Below are positions 27,807 to 35,357 of a stretch of DNA of 40,095 bases, in pieces. The stretch covers positions 1 through 40,095 of IMG/VR virus record IMGVR_UViG_3300031825_000039; one strand, given 5' to 3'. Position 1 is the stretch's first letter. The number at the start of each line of letters is the position of its first letter. The DNA is from a virus. The position numbers and the translations under genes were made by a program. The notes under the pieces were generated by a model. That model ran no database searches. It was not told where the DNA came from and saw only the letters and a program-made list of their open reading frames with translations.

Positions 27807-28671
27807 CAAGATACGCGATGAACAGCTGAAGGCCATTGCAGAAAAGTGGATAGAGGCTGCACGCATGGGATGCGTCGATGCATTCGAGTGCGCTCTTAAG
27901 GATGCATGGCAAGCCGCCCTCTCCCAGCATCCAGGACCGGTTGCCGTGCCGGAAGGCCTGCGCGAGCGGTGCAAAGAACTCATCGAATGGCAGAAGACCG
28001 GCGTTCTTGTGGGGGATGCGCTGCGCTCATACTCCAAGGCCAAATGGTACGCCGAGGAGCACAACAGACTACAGATAGCAGAGGCTGACACGGACCGGGA
28101 GGCGTATGCGCTGATCGCTGCTGCTCCCTCCGCACCGGCACCGGCAGCGCAGGAGCCGATGGCATGGCAGTTCTTCCAGGATGGTCGCTGGTGGAATGGG
28201 TACGACAATATCCCCGATCACCGCGCCAATACCGAGGCAGCAGGGATTCCGACGCGAGACCTGTACGCCTCCCCGCCCACCGCTGAGCAGCCGAAAGCGT
28301 CGTGCCAGTGGATTCCGGTGAGCGAGCGGATGCCAGAGATCGAGCAGCTTGTTCTCGTATGCTCCGAGTTTGGCGGAAGGTCTGGGGACTGGCGTTACTC
28401 GGTAGGCGCCCTTGATAGGTCGCTGCTTAACGATCCGATCCGCGGCCCTTGGTTCGTTAAGGGGGCCAGCTGGAGGCCGTCGCACTGGATGCCCCTGCCT
28501 GCTACGCCCGGAGCTATACCGCCCGCCGCCGAGCATCCGGATATCGCTCCAGTCCCCCGCGAGCTTCAAGCTGATGACCGCGTTCCGGATGACTTCCGCA
28601 ATCAAGCCAGCGGATATCGTGCTGGATGGAACGACTGCCTAGCGGCACTGCTGGGCAAGGAGAGCGTATGA
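27799..28671 (+). CDS. DUF551-containing mosaic protein
   Basis: A 290-residue protein starting with GTG. Parts in order: an N-terminal helical piece (EKWIEAARMGCVDAFECALKDAW); a linker; AAQEPMAWQFFQDGRWW; the DUF551 domain (QWIPVSERMPEIEQLVLVCS ending HWMPLP); and a C-terminal module APVPREL...GWNDCLAALLGKESV. The last module recurs in the next two proteins. DUF551 proteins are frequent in early operons of lambdoid phages and have no established function. Confidence 0.78.
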   Translation: MSDKIRDEQLKAIAEKWIEAARMGCVDAFECALKDAWQAALSQHPGPVAVPEGLRERCKELIEWQKTGVLVGDALRSYSKAKWYAEEHNRLQIAEADTDREAYALIAAAPSAPAPAAQEPMAWQFFQDGRWWNGYDNIPDHRANTEAAGIPTRDLYASPPTAEQPKASCQWIPVSERMPEIEQLVLVCSEFGGRSGDWRYSVGALDRSLLNDPIRGPWFVKGASWRPSHWMPLPATPGAIPPAAEHPDIAPVPRELQADDRVPDDFRNQASGYRAGWNDCLAALLGKESV

Positions 28672-28973
28672 GCATCAAGCTAAAAGGCTGCCCGTTCCAC
28701 GAGTCGGACGGGAGCCGTGTGTTTTTCAACTCCAATGGGGTAGCGTCTGTTTTCGTTGAGTGCAGCGAGTGCGGCGCCAGCGGCCCGACCAGCGACACGG
28801 AAGAAGGGGCGTCCGATGCGTGGAACTTCCACGGGCTCGACTCGGAGACCGTGCCAATGCCGAGGGAGCTGGCCGAGCGAATCTACGGGTTTATCTGGAA
28901 GTCCAAAGACCCTGAGGCCCGCATAAAGGCCCGCGTAGAGCTGCGCGCCCTGCTTGGCAAGGAGGCTGTATGA
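28668..28973 (+). CDS. Lar-like restriction-alleviation protein
   Basis: A 101-residue protein. Residues 1-55 match the Lar family (LKGCPF...VFVECSECGASGP...ASDAWN), zinc-ribbon proteins that modulate type I restriction. The usual CPFCG is CPFHE here, so the second metal ligand may be His. The C-terminal 40 residues (VPMPRELAERIY...RVELRALLGKEAV) are the module shared with its neighbours. Coupled by ATGA overlaps on both sides. Confidence 0.7.
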   Translation: MSIKLKGCPFHESDGSRVFFNSNGVASVFVECSECGASGPTSDTEEGASDAWNFHGLDSETVPMPRELAERIYGFIWKSKDPEARIKARVELRALLGKEAV

Positions 28974-29587
28974 AGCGGCTGATAGGATGGAGAACGGCCG
29001 ACTTCCTGCTGGAGACGACCGACCGCGACCAGGCGCTCAACTGGCAGGCCCATCACGAGATCCTGCCGATCTTCGAGGGCGATCCGAATACGACGCTCAA
29101 GGCTACCGAGCAGCCTAAGTGCAGAACCTGCCAAGACTCCGGCATCGTCGGGCACAGTGAAATCTGCCCGGCGTGCGCTGGCACCTGGCAGCCGAAGCAA
29201 TCGCCGGCCGTGCCCGCCGCCGCCCAGCCCGCCGACGAGCAGCCGGCAGCGCAGGAGCCGGTGGCGTGGCTCCCGTACCTTGCTGACCGAGCAGACGGGG
29301 TGAAGGGACACTACGCAATCGCCCGGAATCACCCCTCCGGATATCGGGAGGTCTGGAACCTTCGCAGGCACAAATGGACGGCCTTCAGCGATGACGTGCT
29401 CACGCTAGAACAGGCCATGGCTCTGCTGGAGAAACTGCAAATTCCGACAGCGCCGCCCGCCGTCGAGCAGCCGGACGCCGTGCCAGTGCCGCGAGAGCTG
29501 CTTTCCAGGCACCTAGAAGAGATCGGCGAGTACGCCTGGGACACCTTCGACGAACTGCGCGCCCTGCTGGACAAGGAGGTTGTATGA
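28970..29587 (+). CDS. Mosaic early protein with zinc-knuckle and shared C-terminal module
   Basis: A 205-residue protein: N-terminal part with RTADFLLETTDRDQALNW; a CRTCQDSGIVGHSEICPAC cluster like a DnaJ-type zinc knuckle; a Pro/Ala linker PAAQEPVAWLPYL; SGYREVWNLRRHKW; and the C-terminal module VPVPRELLSRHL...DELRALLDKEVV. The linker and last module also occur in the two genes before. Function unknown. Confidence 0.7.
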   Translation: MKRLIGWRTADFLLETTDRDQALNWQAHHEILPIFEGDPNTTLKATEQPKCRTCQDSGIVGHSEICPACAGTWQPKQSPAVPAAAQPADEQPAAQEPVAWLPYLADRADGVKGHYAIARNHPSGYREVWNLRRHKWTAFSDDVLTLEQAMALLEKLQIPTAPPAVEQPDAVPVPRELLSRHLEEIGEYAWDTFDELRALLDKEVV

Positions 29588-30012
29588 GCCAGTACGCCAA
29601 GAAGCTGTTACGCGCCGGGACCGTGAACCAGGCAATCCGCATCATCGCCGACCATGGGCGCCGGTTCTTCTACTCCGATAGCCAGGACCGCTATGCGAGT
29701 ATCGAGGTGGACTACCGCGGGCGCATCTGGTGGATAGACGACTACTCGGGGAAGCGGATCTACACCCACAAGGCCGGGCTCGGGAACGAGTGGTACGGCT
29801 TCACCCACGGAGGGACGCTGCGCCATCTGGTCGAGAGATTCCGCGACTATGTGAGCACGGGAATCCCGATATCGACCTGGCTGCTGGGACCGCAACGCGA
29901 GTGGGACGTCAGCAACATATGGGGCTACCCGGAAGAGGACATGCAGAAGGTACGCGAGCTGGCCGGCGCGCTTCCATGCTTCGACAGGCAGTTGGCCGGA
30001 GGTGGGAAATGA
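29584..30012 (+). CDS. Conserved early phage protein
   Basis: A 142-residue, Trp/Tyr-rich protein: GRIWWIDDYSGKRIYTHKAG then EWYGFTHGGTLRHLVERFRDYVSTG and WDVSNIWGYPEEDMQKVRELA. It looks globular and well conserved in style, but no family is recognised. Start overlaps the upstream stop (ATGA). Confidence 0.7.
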   Translation: MSQYAKKLLRAGTVNQAIRIIADHGRRFFYSDSQDRYASIEVDYRGRIWWIDDYSGKRIYTHKAGLGNEWYGFTHGGTLRHLVERFRDYVSTGIPISTWLLGPQREWDVSNIWGYPEEDMQKVRELAGALPCFDRQLAGGGK

Positions 30013-30467
30013 GCGATGCCCCCATCATCCCGCAGGACTACACCTACGGTCTCAAGGTTGTCCAGATAGAAGACCTGCGCGTCGCGCGCGGTATGACGCG
30101 GCGCCCATCATCATCCTGCAGGCACAAGAAGCTGGTCTACGACGACAAAGAGCGGCGTATCTGGTGCAGCGACTGCGAATCTGAGGTCGAGCCGTTCGAC
30201 GCCTTCGTTGGGTTGTGTGAGGTGTTCAACGCGGGAGCGAATAAGCTGAACCGCCTCCTGCGGGAGGCGAGGGAGGCCGAGAAATTCCAGGCGAGAAGCC
30301 GAGCAGTGAAAATTCTAGACGAGGCATGGCGCAGTAAGACGATGGCGCCGCTTTGCCCTCACTGCCATGAGGCAATCCTCCCCGAAGACGTTGCTGGCGG
30401 TGTAGCACAAGCCAGCAAGCAGCTCGTTGTCGCAAGCCGTAAGCGAGGTAAGAGGGATAAGTCATGA
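30009..30467 (+). CDS. Zinc-ribbon early protein
   Basis: A 152-residue protein with SCRHKKLVYDDKERRIWCSDCESEVEPF (C-H...CxxC) and a second pair LCPHCHEAIL. The helical centre is EVFNAGANKLNRLLREAREAEKF. The two clusters suggest zinc-ribbon folds. Start and stop overlap neighbouring genes (ATGA). Confidence 0.7.
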   Translation: MSDAPIIPQDYTYGLKVVQIEDLRVARGMTRRPSSSCRHKKLVYDDKERRIWCSDCESEVEPFDAFVGLCEVFNAGANKLNRLLREAREAEKFQARSRAVKILDEAWRSKTMAPLCPHCHEAILPEDVAGGVAQASKQLVVASRKRGKRDKS

Positions 30468-30889
30468 ACCAACTGATCGAGGTGAAGACGGCAGAGCTGG
30501 AAGGAGCTGCGCTGGATTGGGCGGTGGCGAAGGCACTCGAGTGGACAATGGCTCGCGTTCCCAACGACATTGACGGCCAGAATGGCGGTGAAGTTCTGGC
30601 CCCGCCGGATATCAGCCACGACTTCAAGTTCCCTCAGCGTGGCGCAGTTCCCGCCGGATTCTTCTTACACCGCTGGTCAAGCGATTGGAGCCGTGGCGGC
30701 CCGCTGATAGCTGAGCGCGGCAAGAGCATAGGAATGGAACTGAGAATTTCAGAGAGATCTGCCAGCTTCCTGCAATCCGGGATGCGCGTCGGATACACAG
30801 CAAGCAGCGTGCTCATCGCTGCCTGCCGCGCCATCGTCGCAGCCAAGCTCGGCGAAACCGTAGCCGTCCCCGCCGAACTACTCCCCTAA
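30464..30889 (+). CDS. DUF2591 phage protein
   Basis: A 141-residue protein that matches DUF2591: IEVKTAELEGAALDWAVAKALEW at the start and SSVLIAACRAIVAAKLGETVAVP at the end. The family is common in early left operons of lambdoid phages; its function is not established. Confidence 0.85.
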   Translation: MNQLIEVKTAELEGAALDWAVAKALEWTMARVPNDIDGQNGGEVLAPPDISHDFKFPQRGAVPAGFFLHRWSSDWSRGGPLIAERGKSIGMELRISERSASFLQSGMRVGYTASSVLIAACRAIVAAKLGETVAVPAELLP

Positions 30890-30958
30890 CCCACCTACCG
30901 CATTCATTCCGATGCCCGGCCTGTTGCTGGCCATCTGCGACTTTTCAAGGAACTCCCT

Positions 30959-31525
30959 ATGACTTCCTCACTGCGCCGCATCCTGGTGATCGGTGCCGCC
31001 TTCGGCGCTGGCCTGGGCAGCTTCGGCCGCCGCTACAACCACCTGTTCTATCAGGTCTGCACCGTTCCTGCCATACGGGCACAAGGCCTGACCCCGCTTG
31101 CTGAACGAGCTCTGGCGAAAGCCCGGGCCAAGCGCGAGCGCCGGCAGGCCAAACTGCGCGCCCTTGAAGTCCGAAACCAGGAAAAGAACACTTCCGGCTG
31201 GCCAGCCGATAACGCCGAACGCTGGGCGCGGGAATACCGTAATCAGCGCTGGCTAGAGCAGACTATCCTCGCCCGTGTGCGCGGCCTGGTCCGTCCCAAG
31301 GTCTACCGGGACATCCTGGAGTTCGTGGGCGAATCCGGGCGCTATCACAGCTTTGCCGTTACCCGTACCCATGGCGGCGAACGGGTTGACGACTACGACT
31401 ACCACTTCGGCCCGCATTATCTCCTCGAGTACGTCAGCGGCGGCTATAGCGGCGACGACTATGCTGGCGAGATCTGGATTCCACTCAATGCGGGCTACTT
31501 CTTCAACTTCCACTACAGCTCGTAG
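30959..31525 (+). CDS. Membrane-anchored early protein
   Basis: A 188-residue protein. A basic start and hydrophobic stretch (ILVIGAAFGAGLGSF) suggest an N-terminal anchor. A basic helix follows (ALAKARAKRERRQAKLRALEV), then a soluble domain rich in Tyr, Gly and Asp (DYDYHFGPHYLLEYVSGGYSGDDYAGEIWI). No family recognised. Preceded by a short GGCC...GGCC hairpin. Confidence 0.64.
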   Translation: MTSSLRRILVIGAAFGAGLGSFGRRYNHLFYQVCTVPAIRAQGLTPLAERALAKARAKRERRQAKLRALEVRNQEKNTSGWPADNAERWAREYRNQRWLEQTILARVRGLVRPKVYRDILEFVGESGRYHSFAVTRTHGGERVDDYDYHFGPHYLLEYVSGGYSGDDYAGEIWIPLNAGYFFNFHYSS

Positions 31526-31586
31526 CGATCCCCCTCAAAACCACCCCATTCACACCGCTTCCCGGCATGGGTGGCGAGGAGTTTCT

Positions 31587-32237
31587 ATGCCTGAAATAAA
31601 GGAGCGCCCGATCCTATTCAGCGGGCCGATGGTCCGCGCCATTCTCGGCGGTCGGAAGACCGTGACCCGGCGTGCCTTGAAGGTTCAGCCAGTACTCAAA
31701 GGAAAGTTCTGGGAGCTTGGAGGCGCTGCATGGTCGGTTGGATGCCAGAGCATCAGACCAGTTACTGGCCACAGTCTGGCGACGTGCTGTCCGTATGGCA
31801 TGCCTGGCGATCGGCTGTGGGTGCGGGAGACATTCATGGATCTGCGCGGAACCGGCGTGGAGCATCGCCAAGATCCGGCGAGCCCGCTGCAGCGCTACGT
31901 CTATGGCGCAGATATCAAGCCAGGCTCAAGCTCAGATGAGGCTCGCAAGGACTTCGGATTGAAGTGGAAGCCGAGCATTCATATGCCCCGCCCCGCGTGC
32001 CGCCTACTGCTGGAAGTGACAGACGTTTGGGTTGAGCGGCTGCAGGACATTACCTATGAGCAGGCCGTGGCGGAGGGTATTCACCGCGACCATCGCATGT
32101 GGTTCGCCACAGACGAAGGCGGAGTCGCTCACAAGTACCCGCAACCAGCGTTCCGCGACCTATGGATCTCAACCGGCGGCGACTGGGACACAAACCCCTG
32201 GGTCTGGCGCATAGAGTTCAAGCGGATTCAACCCTAA
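31587..32237 (+). CDS. ASCH/PUA-like phage 'morphogenetic' protein
   Basis: A 216-residue protein: KERPILFSGPMVRAILGGRKTVTRR, then CCPYGMPGDRLWVRET, RLLLEVTDVWVERLQDITYEQAVAEGI and FRDLWIS. These blocks define a widespread phage family with an ASCH-like, PUA-related fold predicted to bind RNA or modified nucleotides; databases often label it morphogenetic protein without proof. ATG follows GAGGAG at seven bases. Confidence 0.82.
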   Translation: MPEIKERPILFSGPMVRAILGGRKTVTRRALKVQPVLKGKFWELGGAAWSVGCQSIRPVTGHSLATCCPYGMPGDRLWVRETFMDLRGTGVEHRQDPASPLQRYVYGADIKPGSSSDEARKDFGLKWKPSIHMPRPACRLLLEVTDVWVERLQDITYEQAVAEGIHRDHRMWFATDEGGVAHKYPQPAFRDLWISTGGDWDTNPWVWRIEFKRIQP

Positions 32238-32284
32238 CCCCTGCCCCATCACGCTCCCCGGCTATCCCGGGGAATGGAGTTTCT

Positions 32285-32656
32285 ATGCTCAAAAAACTGT
32301 TCTCCTCCCTGTTCGGACGCAAGAAGCAAGCAGCCGAATGCGACAAGCCGAAGCCTCCCGAGGTAACCGCCATCAGGCGAGAAGCACGCCGGCGCAATGC
32401 GATGCCTGCAGCCTCTCGCAGTACCTCACCCAGTTCTACAGTGCGCCAGGATGACATCCTGACAAACCCGCTGCATCCGCTAAGCCCGCTCAATCCGATC
32501 AACACGCCCAGCAGCTCCTGCCGGACGCACGATCTGGAAACCAGCCATTGCGACGACAGCCACCGCAGCAGCTGGGGATCCAGCAGCAGCTGCAGTTCGA
32601 GCGACAGCAGCTACTCAAGCAACGATAGCTCCAGCAGTTGCTCGAGCAGCGACTAG
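32285..32656 (+). CDS. Protein with a serine-rich low-complexity tail
   Basis: A 123-residue protein: basic N-terminus (LKKLFSSLFGRKKQ), a Pro-rich centre (PLHPLSPLNPINTP) and a C-terminal tail of nearly pure Ser with Cys, Asp and Tyr (about residues 93-123), ending in SCSSSD. Similar short Ser-rich proteins appear before excisionase genes in other phages, role unknown. Preceded by a CCCCGG...CCGGGG hairpin and GGAG. Confidence 0.6.
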   Translation: MLKKLFSSLFGRKKQAAECDKPKPPEVTAIRREARRRNAMPAASRSTSPSSTVRQDDILTNPLHPLSPLNPINTPSSSCRTHDLETSHCDDSHRSSWGSSSSCSSSDSSYSSNDSSSSCSSSD

Positions 32657-32713
32657 CCACAACCCCACCAGTACCACTCCCCGGCCGGCGCCGGGGCAGG
32701 AGAAGTTTTGCCT

Positions 32714-32923
32714 ATGGAACCCATCATATTCCTCACCCATGGGGAGATCGTTCAGCTAACCGGGGCCAGGACAAAGGCGGGCCAAATACAGAACCTCCGC
32801 AGCAATGGCATTCGCCACACCATCAAAGCCAGCGGCTGGCCAGCGGTAATTGCCTCTGCTGTAATCGGCGGAATCCCGGAACCGGTCGAGAAGCCGGTAT
32901 GGTCCCCAAGAAAGGCCAGCTAA
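32714..32923 (+). CDS. DUF4224 protein, excisionase candidate
   Basis: A 69-residue protein: EIVQLTGARTKAGQIQNLRSNGIRHTIKASGWP, the DUF4224 pattern, a small MerR-like winged-helix group coded next to phage integrases. It ends one base before the integrase start codon and likely acts as the directionality factor for excision. ATG chosen at 32714; an upstream TTG (32708) is closer to AGGAG. Confidence 0.75.
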   Translation: MEPIIFLTHGEIVQLTGARTKAGQIQNLRSNGIRHTIKASGWPAVIASAVIGGIPEPVEKPVWSPRKAS

Positions 32924-32924
32924 C

Positions 32925-33956
32925 ATGGGACGAAAACCAAGCAAGCCGGGATCTATTGCCCGGTTCAGAGAGCGCAAGAAGTCGAGCGGGAAGACGTTTT
33001 ACTACTATGACGCTGGCGGAAAACCGCGCAAGGAGATACCGCTCGGCTCCGATTATGGCCTGGCCATCATGAAGTACGCCGAGCTCGAGCGCGACAGAAC
33101 GGCCGATGCCATCAAGCGCGAGGTCATCACTTTCGGCTATGTCGCCGAGCGCTATCTGGTCGAGGTGGTCCCAAGCAAATCGCCGACGACGCAGAAGGAC
33201 AACGCCCGAGAGCTGAAACAGCTGCTGGCATTCTTCAATGATCCGCCGGCACCGCTTGAGGCCATCCAGCCGCAGCACGTCCACCAGTATCTGCGCTGGA
33301 GAAAATCTGCCCCAGTACGCGCCAACCGGGAAAAGGCCCTCCTCTCAGCCATCTGGAACTTTGCCAGGCAGTGCGGCTACACAGCGCTGGCCAATCCATG
33401 CGCAGGGATCAAAGGAAACAAGGAGACCGGGCGCGACGCGTACATCGAGGATGCGGTGTACCAAGCCGTGCACGATAAGGCTGATGTTGGGCTGCGGGAT
33501 GCGATGGACCTCGCCTATCTCACTGGCCAGCGGGTAGGTGACACTCTCAGGATGGATGAACGAGATATCAGAGATGGGCATATCTGGATCACCCAGCAGA
33601 AGACCAAAGCCAAGAGAAGGATCGAGATAGCGGGAGAGTTGAAGGGCCTGATCGAAAGGATCATGGCAAGGAAGGCGGGGCACAAGATCCGATCGACACG
33701 ACTGATCGTCTGCGAGGATGGCTCGCCGATGACCTATGCCAAGCTGAGATCAAGGTTCGATGCCGCTCGAGCGGAAGCAGGGATCGATAAGTCTGCATTC
33801 CAGATGCGGGACCTGCGGGCCAAGGCCGGAACCGACAAGGCAGAATCGAGCGGAGACATTCTCCAGGCGCGCGACCAGCTAGGCCACACGACCGTGGTGA
33901 TGACCCAGCAATACATCAGGGATCGGAAGGGTAAAAAGGTCACGCCGACCCGGTGA
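32925..33956 (+). CDS. int: Tyrosine-family integrase
   Basis: A 343-residue recombinase. The N-terminal arm-binding domain (residues 1-60) is basic, and the core-binding domain (70-165) is helical. Catalytic residues: Arg203 in LTGQRVGD, Lys228 or Lys230 in QKTKAKRR, Arg298 in MRDLRAKAGTD, His321 in LGHTT and Tyr330. The usual HxxR is RDLR here, so Arg295 stands where His is common; several phage integrases share this. It lies next to attP and would integrate into a tRNA-Leu gene. Confidence 0.93.
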   Translation: MGRKPSKPGSIARFRERKKSSGKTFYYYDAGGKPRKEIPLGSDYGLAIMKYAELERDRTADAIKREVITFGYVAERYLVEVVPSKSPTTQKDNARELKQLLAFFNDPPAPLEAIQPQHVHQYLRWRKSAPVRANREKALLSAIWNFARQCGYTALANPCAGIKGNKETGRDAYIEDAVYQAVHDKADVGLRDAMDLAYLTGQRVGDTLRMDERDIRDGHIWITQQKTKAKRRIEIAGELKGLIERIMARKAGHKIRSTRLIVCEDGSPMTYAKLRSRFDAARAEAGIDKSAFQMRDLRAKAGTDKAESSGDILQARDQLGHTTVVMTQQYIRDRKGKKVTPTR

Positions 33957-33982
33957 TCCCCGTCAAGAACCAGCCAAATTCC

Positions 33983-34225
33983 TGGTCCGCAATTAATTTC
34001 GACCCCTTGAAAACACTGGGCTAGAAAGCACCTTTTTTGAGCGGATTGCGGACCGAAAAATGCACTGCAACACGCATAAATGCTGGATTTATCACCGGAC
34101 TTAAAATCCCTCGCTGGCAACAGCGTGCCGGTTCGATCCCGGCTCCGGGCACCAGTAATTACGCGGGTTACAGCGAATCAGGCAAAATATAGTCTGGTCC
34201 GCAATTCTGAACTTGGTCCGCAATT
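33983..34225. other. Phage attachment site attP with tRNA-Leu(TAA) 3' core and four arm sites
   Basis: The core (about 34097-34154) equals the 3' half of a class II tRNA-Leu: CTTAAAA anticodon loop (TAA), variable arm CGCTG-GCAA-CAGCG, T-arm GCCGG-TTCGATC-CCGGC, then TCCGGGC-A-CCA. Around it is a 10-12-base repeat of the form TGGTCCGCAATT: 33983-33994, 34045-34054 (inverted, 10 bases), 34195-34206 and 34214-34225. They are placed like arm-type integrase sites, two on each side of the core. Integration here restores the host tRNA. Confidence 0.85.
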
Positions 34226-34264
34226 CGTATTTCTAGCACTCCATCTTCGCCCGTCCGGGCAATC

Positions 34265-34807
34265 TCAATCCCCCTTCGTAATCTCCCGTGCCCATCCCTG
34301 GAGCGCGGTCAGTTTCACTGCGCAGGCGTCTGCGTCTCCGGCGAGACGGGCAAGATCTGCTGCAGTCGCTGGCTGAATGTCGGCGGTGACGGCTCCATCA
34401 TCCACGCGGTCGGCGCCGGCGGCTTTTCCTGCTCCGGACAGTTGCTGGCAGCTGCTGGCGGTAATGGTGACGCGCATCCGCTGGCGAGCATCAGCGAGAT
34501 CAGCAGACAGGCGATCAGTATTGGCTTGGGCATTCTGCAGTTCTCCATAGCGCTGCTGGTCGAGCAGTGAGAGTTTGTTTTCGAGCTGCTGGCGGGCCTG
34601 CTGCTGCTCGCGGAAGGCGGCATTGGCCACCTGGGTATCCGCGGCGAGCTGCTCGGCATGACGCTGCTGGATGGCGGCGATCTGCTCGCCGAGGCGCCAG
34701 CCGTTGACGGCCCAGCCTGCCGCAGCGCCTGCCAGCAGCAGGACCAGGGCGATGCCGCCGGCGGCCAGCAGCCGGTATTGCACAGGGATCAGATCGGTCA
34801 GGCTCAT
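34265..34807 (-). CDS. Rz: Inner-membrane spanin (Rz-like)
   Basis: A 180-residue protein with an N-terminal membrane anchor (LLAAGGIALVLLLAGAAAGWAV) and a long periplasmic coiled coil (QQQARQQLENKLSLLDQQRYGELQNAQ...LADARQRM), the layout of i-spanins (DUF2514-like). Together with the lipoprotein coded inside it, it fuses the inner and outer membranes in the last step of lysis. The start overlaps the endolysin stop (ATGA). Confidence 0.84.
   Translation of the reverse strand: MSLTDLIPVQYRLLAAGGIALVLLLAGAAAGWAVNGWRLGEQIAAIQQRHAEQLAADTQVANAAFREQQQARQQLENKLSLLDQQRYGELQNAQANTDRLSADLADARQRMRVTITASSCQQLSGAGKAAGADRVDDGAVTADIQPATAADLARLAGDADACAVKLTALQGWAREITKGD
34315..34533 (-). CDS. Rz1: Outer-membrane lipoprotein spanin (Rz1-like), nested in Rz
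   Basis: A 72-residue protein in another frame, wholly inside Rz. The signal peptide KPILIACLLISLMLASGC ends in a lipobox (LASG before Cys20), and the mature part is proline-rich (PLPPAAASNCPEQEKPPAPTA), as in lambda Rz1. GGAG lies nine bases before the ATG. Embedded Rz/Rz1 pairs are a well-known lysis arrangement. Confidence 0.86.
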   Translation of the reverse strand: MPKPILIACLLISLMLASGCASPLPPAAASNCPEQEKPPAPTAWMMEPSPPTFSQRLQQILPVSPETQTPAQ

Positions 34808-35277
34808 GGCGAGACCTCGCCAACCGCCCGGGCATAGAAGGCATCCCAGCTATCGCGCCGTGGCCGGCCCGGCCGCCAGGTGCGCAGGTACAGATCCCAG
34901 GCCCGGCCTGCGTCCCCTACTGCCGGCAGCGGGGACGGATCAATCCAGAACAGCAGCCGGGCGAATGCCGCGGCGAGGATGTCGTCATGCTCGAGCGCGG
35001 CATGGACGGATGCTGCGTCCGCCTCGACGCCTCGAGCTACGCAGACGGCCATGGCCTGGGCCCGGCTCTGCGGATGCTGTAGCACCCCGCGCACGCCGCC
35101 CTGCTCGAACTGCCAGAAGCCGTGGGCGGGCCCGCCGAGCTGATGACGGGCGGCGAAACCCGACTCCTGCAGGCCGATGGCGAGCAACTGGATTTCCGCT
35201 TGGGGGCTGGTCATGCGCGCAGGCAGCAGCGCGAGCGCTGGCTTGATGGCGGTAGCGCGGATCTCGGAAAGGGTCAT
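34804..35277 (-). CDS. Endolysin (lysozyme/transglycosylase-like)
   Basis: A 157-residue protein: AEIQLLAIGLQESGFAARHQ, then GPAHGFWQFEQGG and AFARLLFWIDPSPLP. The Glu in LQESGF (about residue 38) followed by the GFWQFE block resembles the active site of lytic transglycosylase-like phage lysins. It is directly upstream of the spanins, which supports an endolysin role. No signal peptide is seen, so release depends on the holin encoded at the start of the late operon. Confidence 0.72.
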   Translation of the reverse strand: MTLSEIRATAIKPALALLPARMTSPQAEIQLLAIGLQESGFAARHQLGGPAHGFWQFEQGGVRGVLQHPQSRAQAMAVCVARGVEADAASVHAALEHDDILAAAFARLLFWIDPSPLPAVGDAGRAWDLYLRTWRPGRPRRDSWDAFYARAVGEVSP

Positions 35278-35296
35278 GGGATCTCCAGAAACGAAT

Positions 35297-35347
35297 AACC
35301 CGGCACAGGGCCGGGTTTCGGACAAAAAAAGACCCGCCGAGGCGGGT
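35297..35347 (-). terminator. Two hairpins, one with a seven-T run, before the endolysin gene
   Basis: On the minus strand ACCCGCC-TC-GGCGGGT (35347-35332) is followed by TTTTTTT. A second stem AACCCGGC...GCCGGGTT (about 35318-35297) follows. They lie between DUF1353 and the endolysin gene, so lysis genes would need antitermination or read-through. Confidence 0.75.
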
Positions 35348-35357
35348 TGCGGATGGC

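Noticed and set aside
32530-32656. Simple-sequence repeat as a mobile or phase-variable tract
   Set aside because: The AGC-type repeats code for a serine-rich tail with mixed codons and no perfect tandem unit long enough to suggest slippage.
34097-34154. Possible complete tRNA-Leu gene
   Set aside because: Only the 3' half is present; the 5' acceptor strand and D-arm are missing, so it is the attP core and not a gene.
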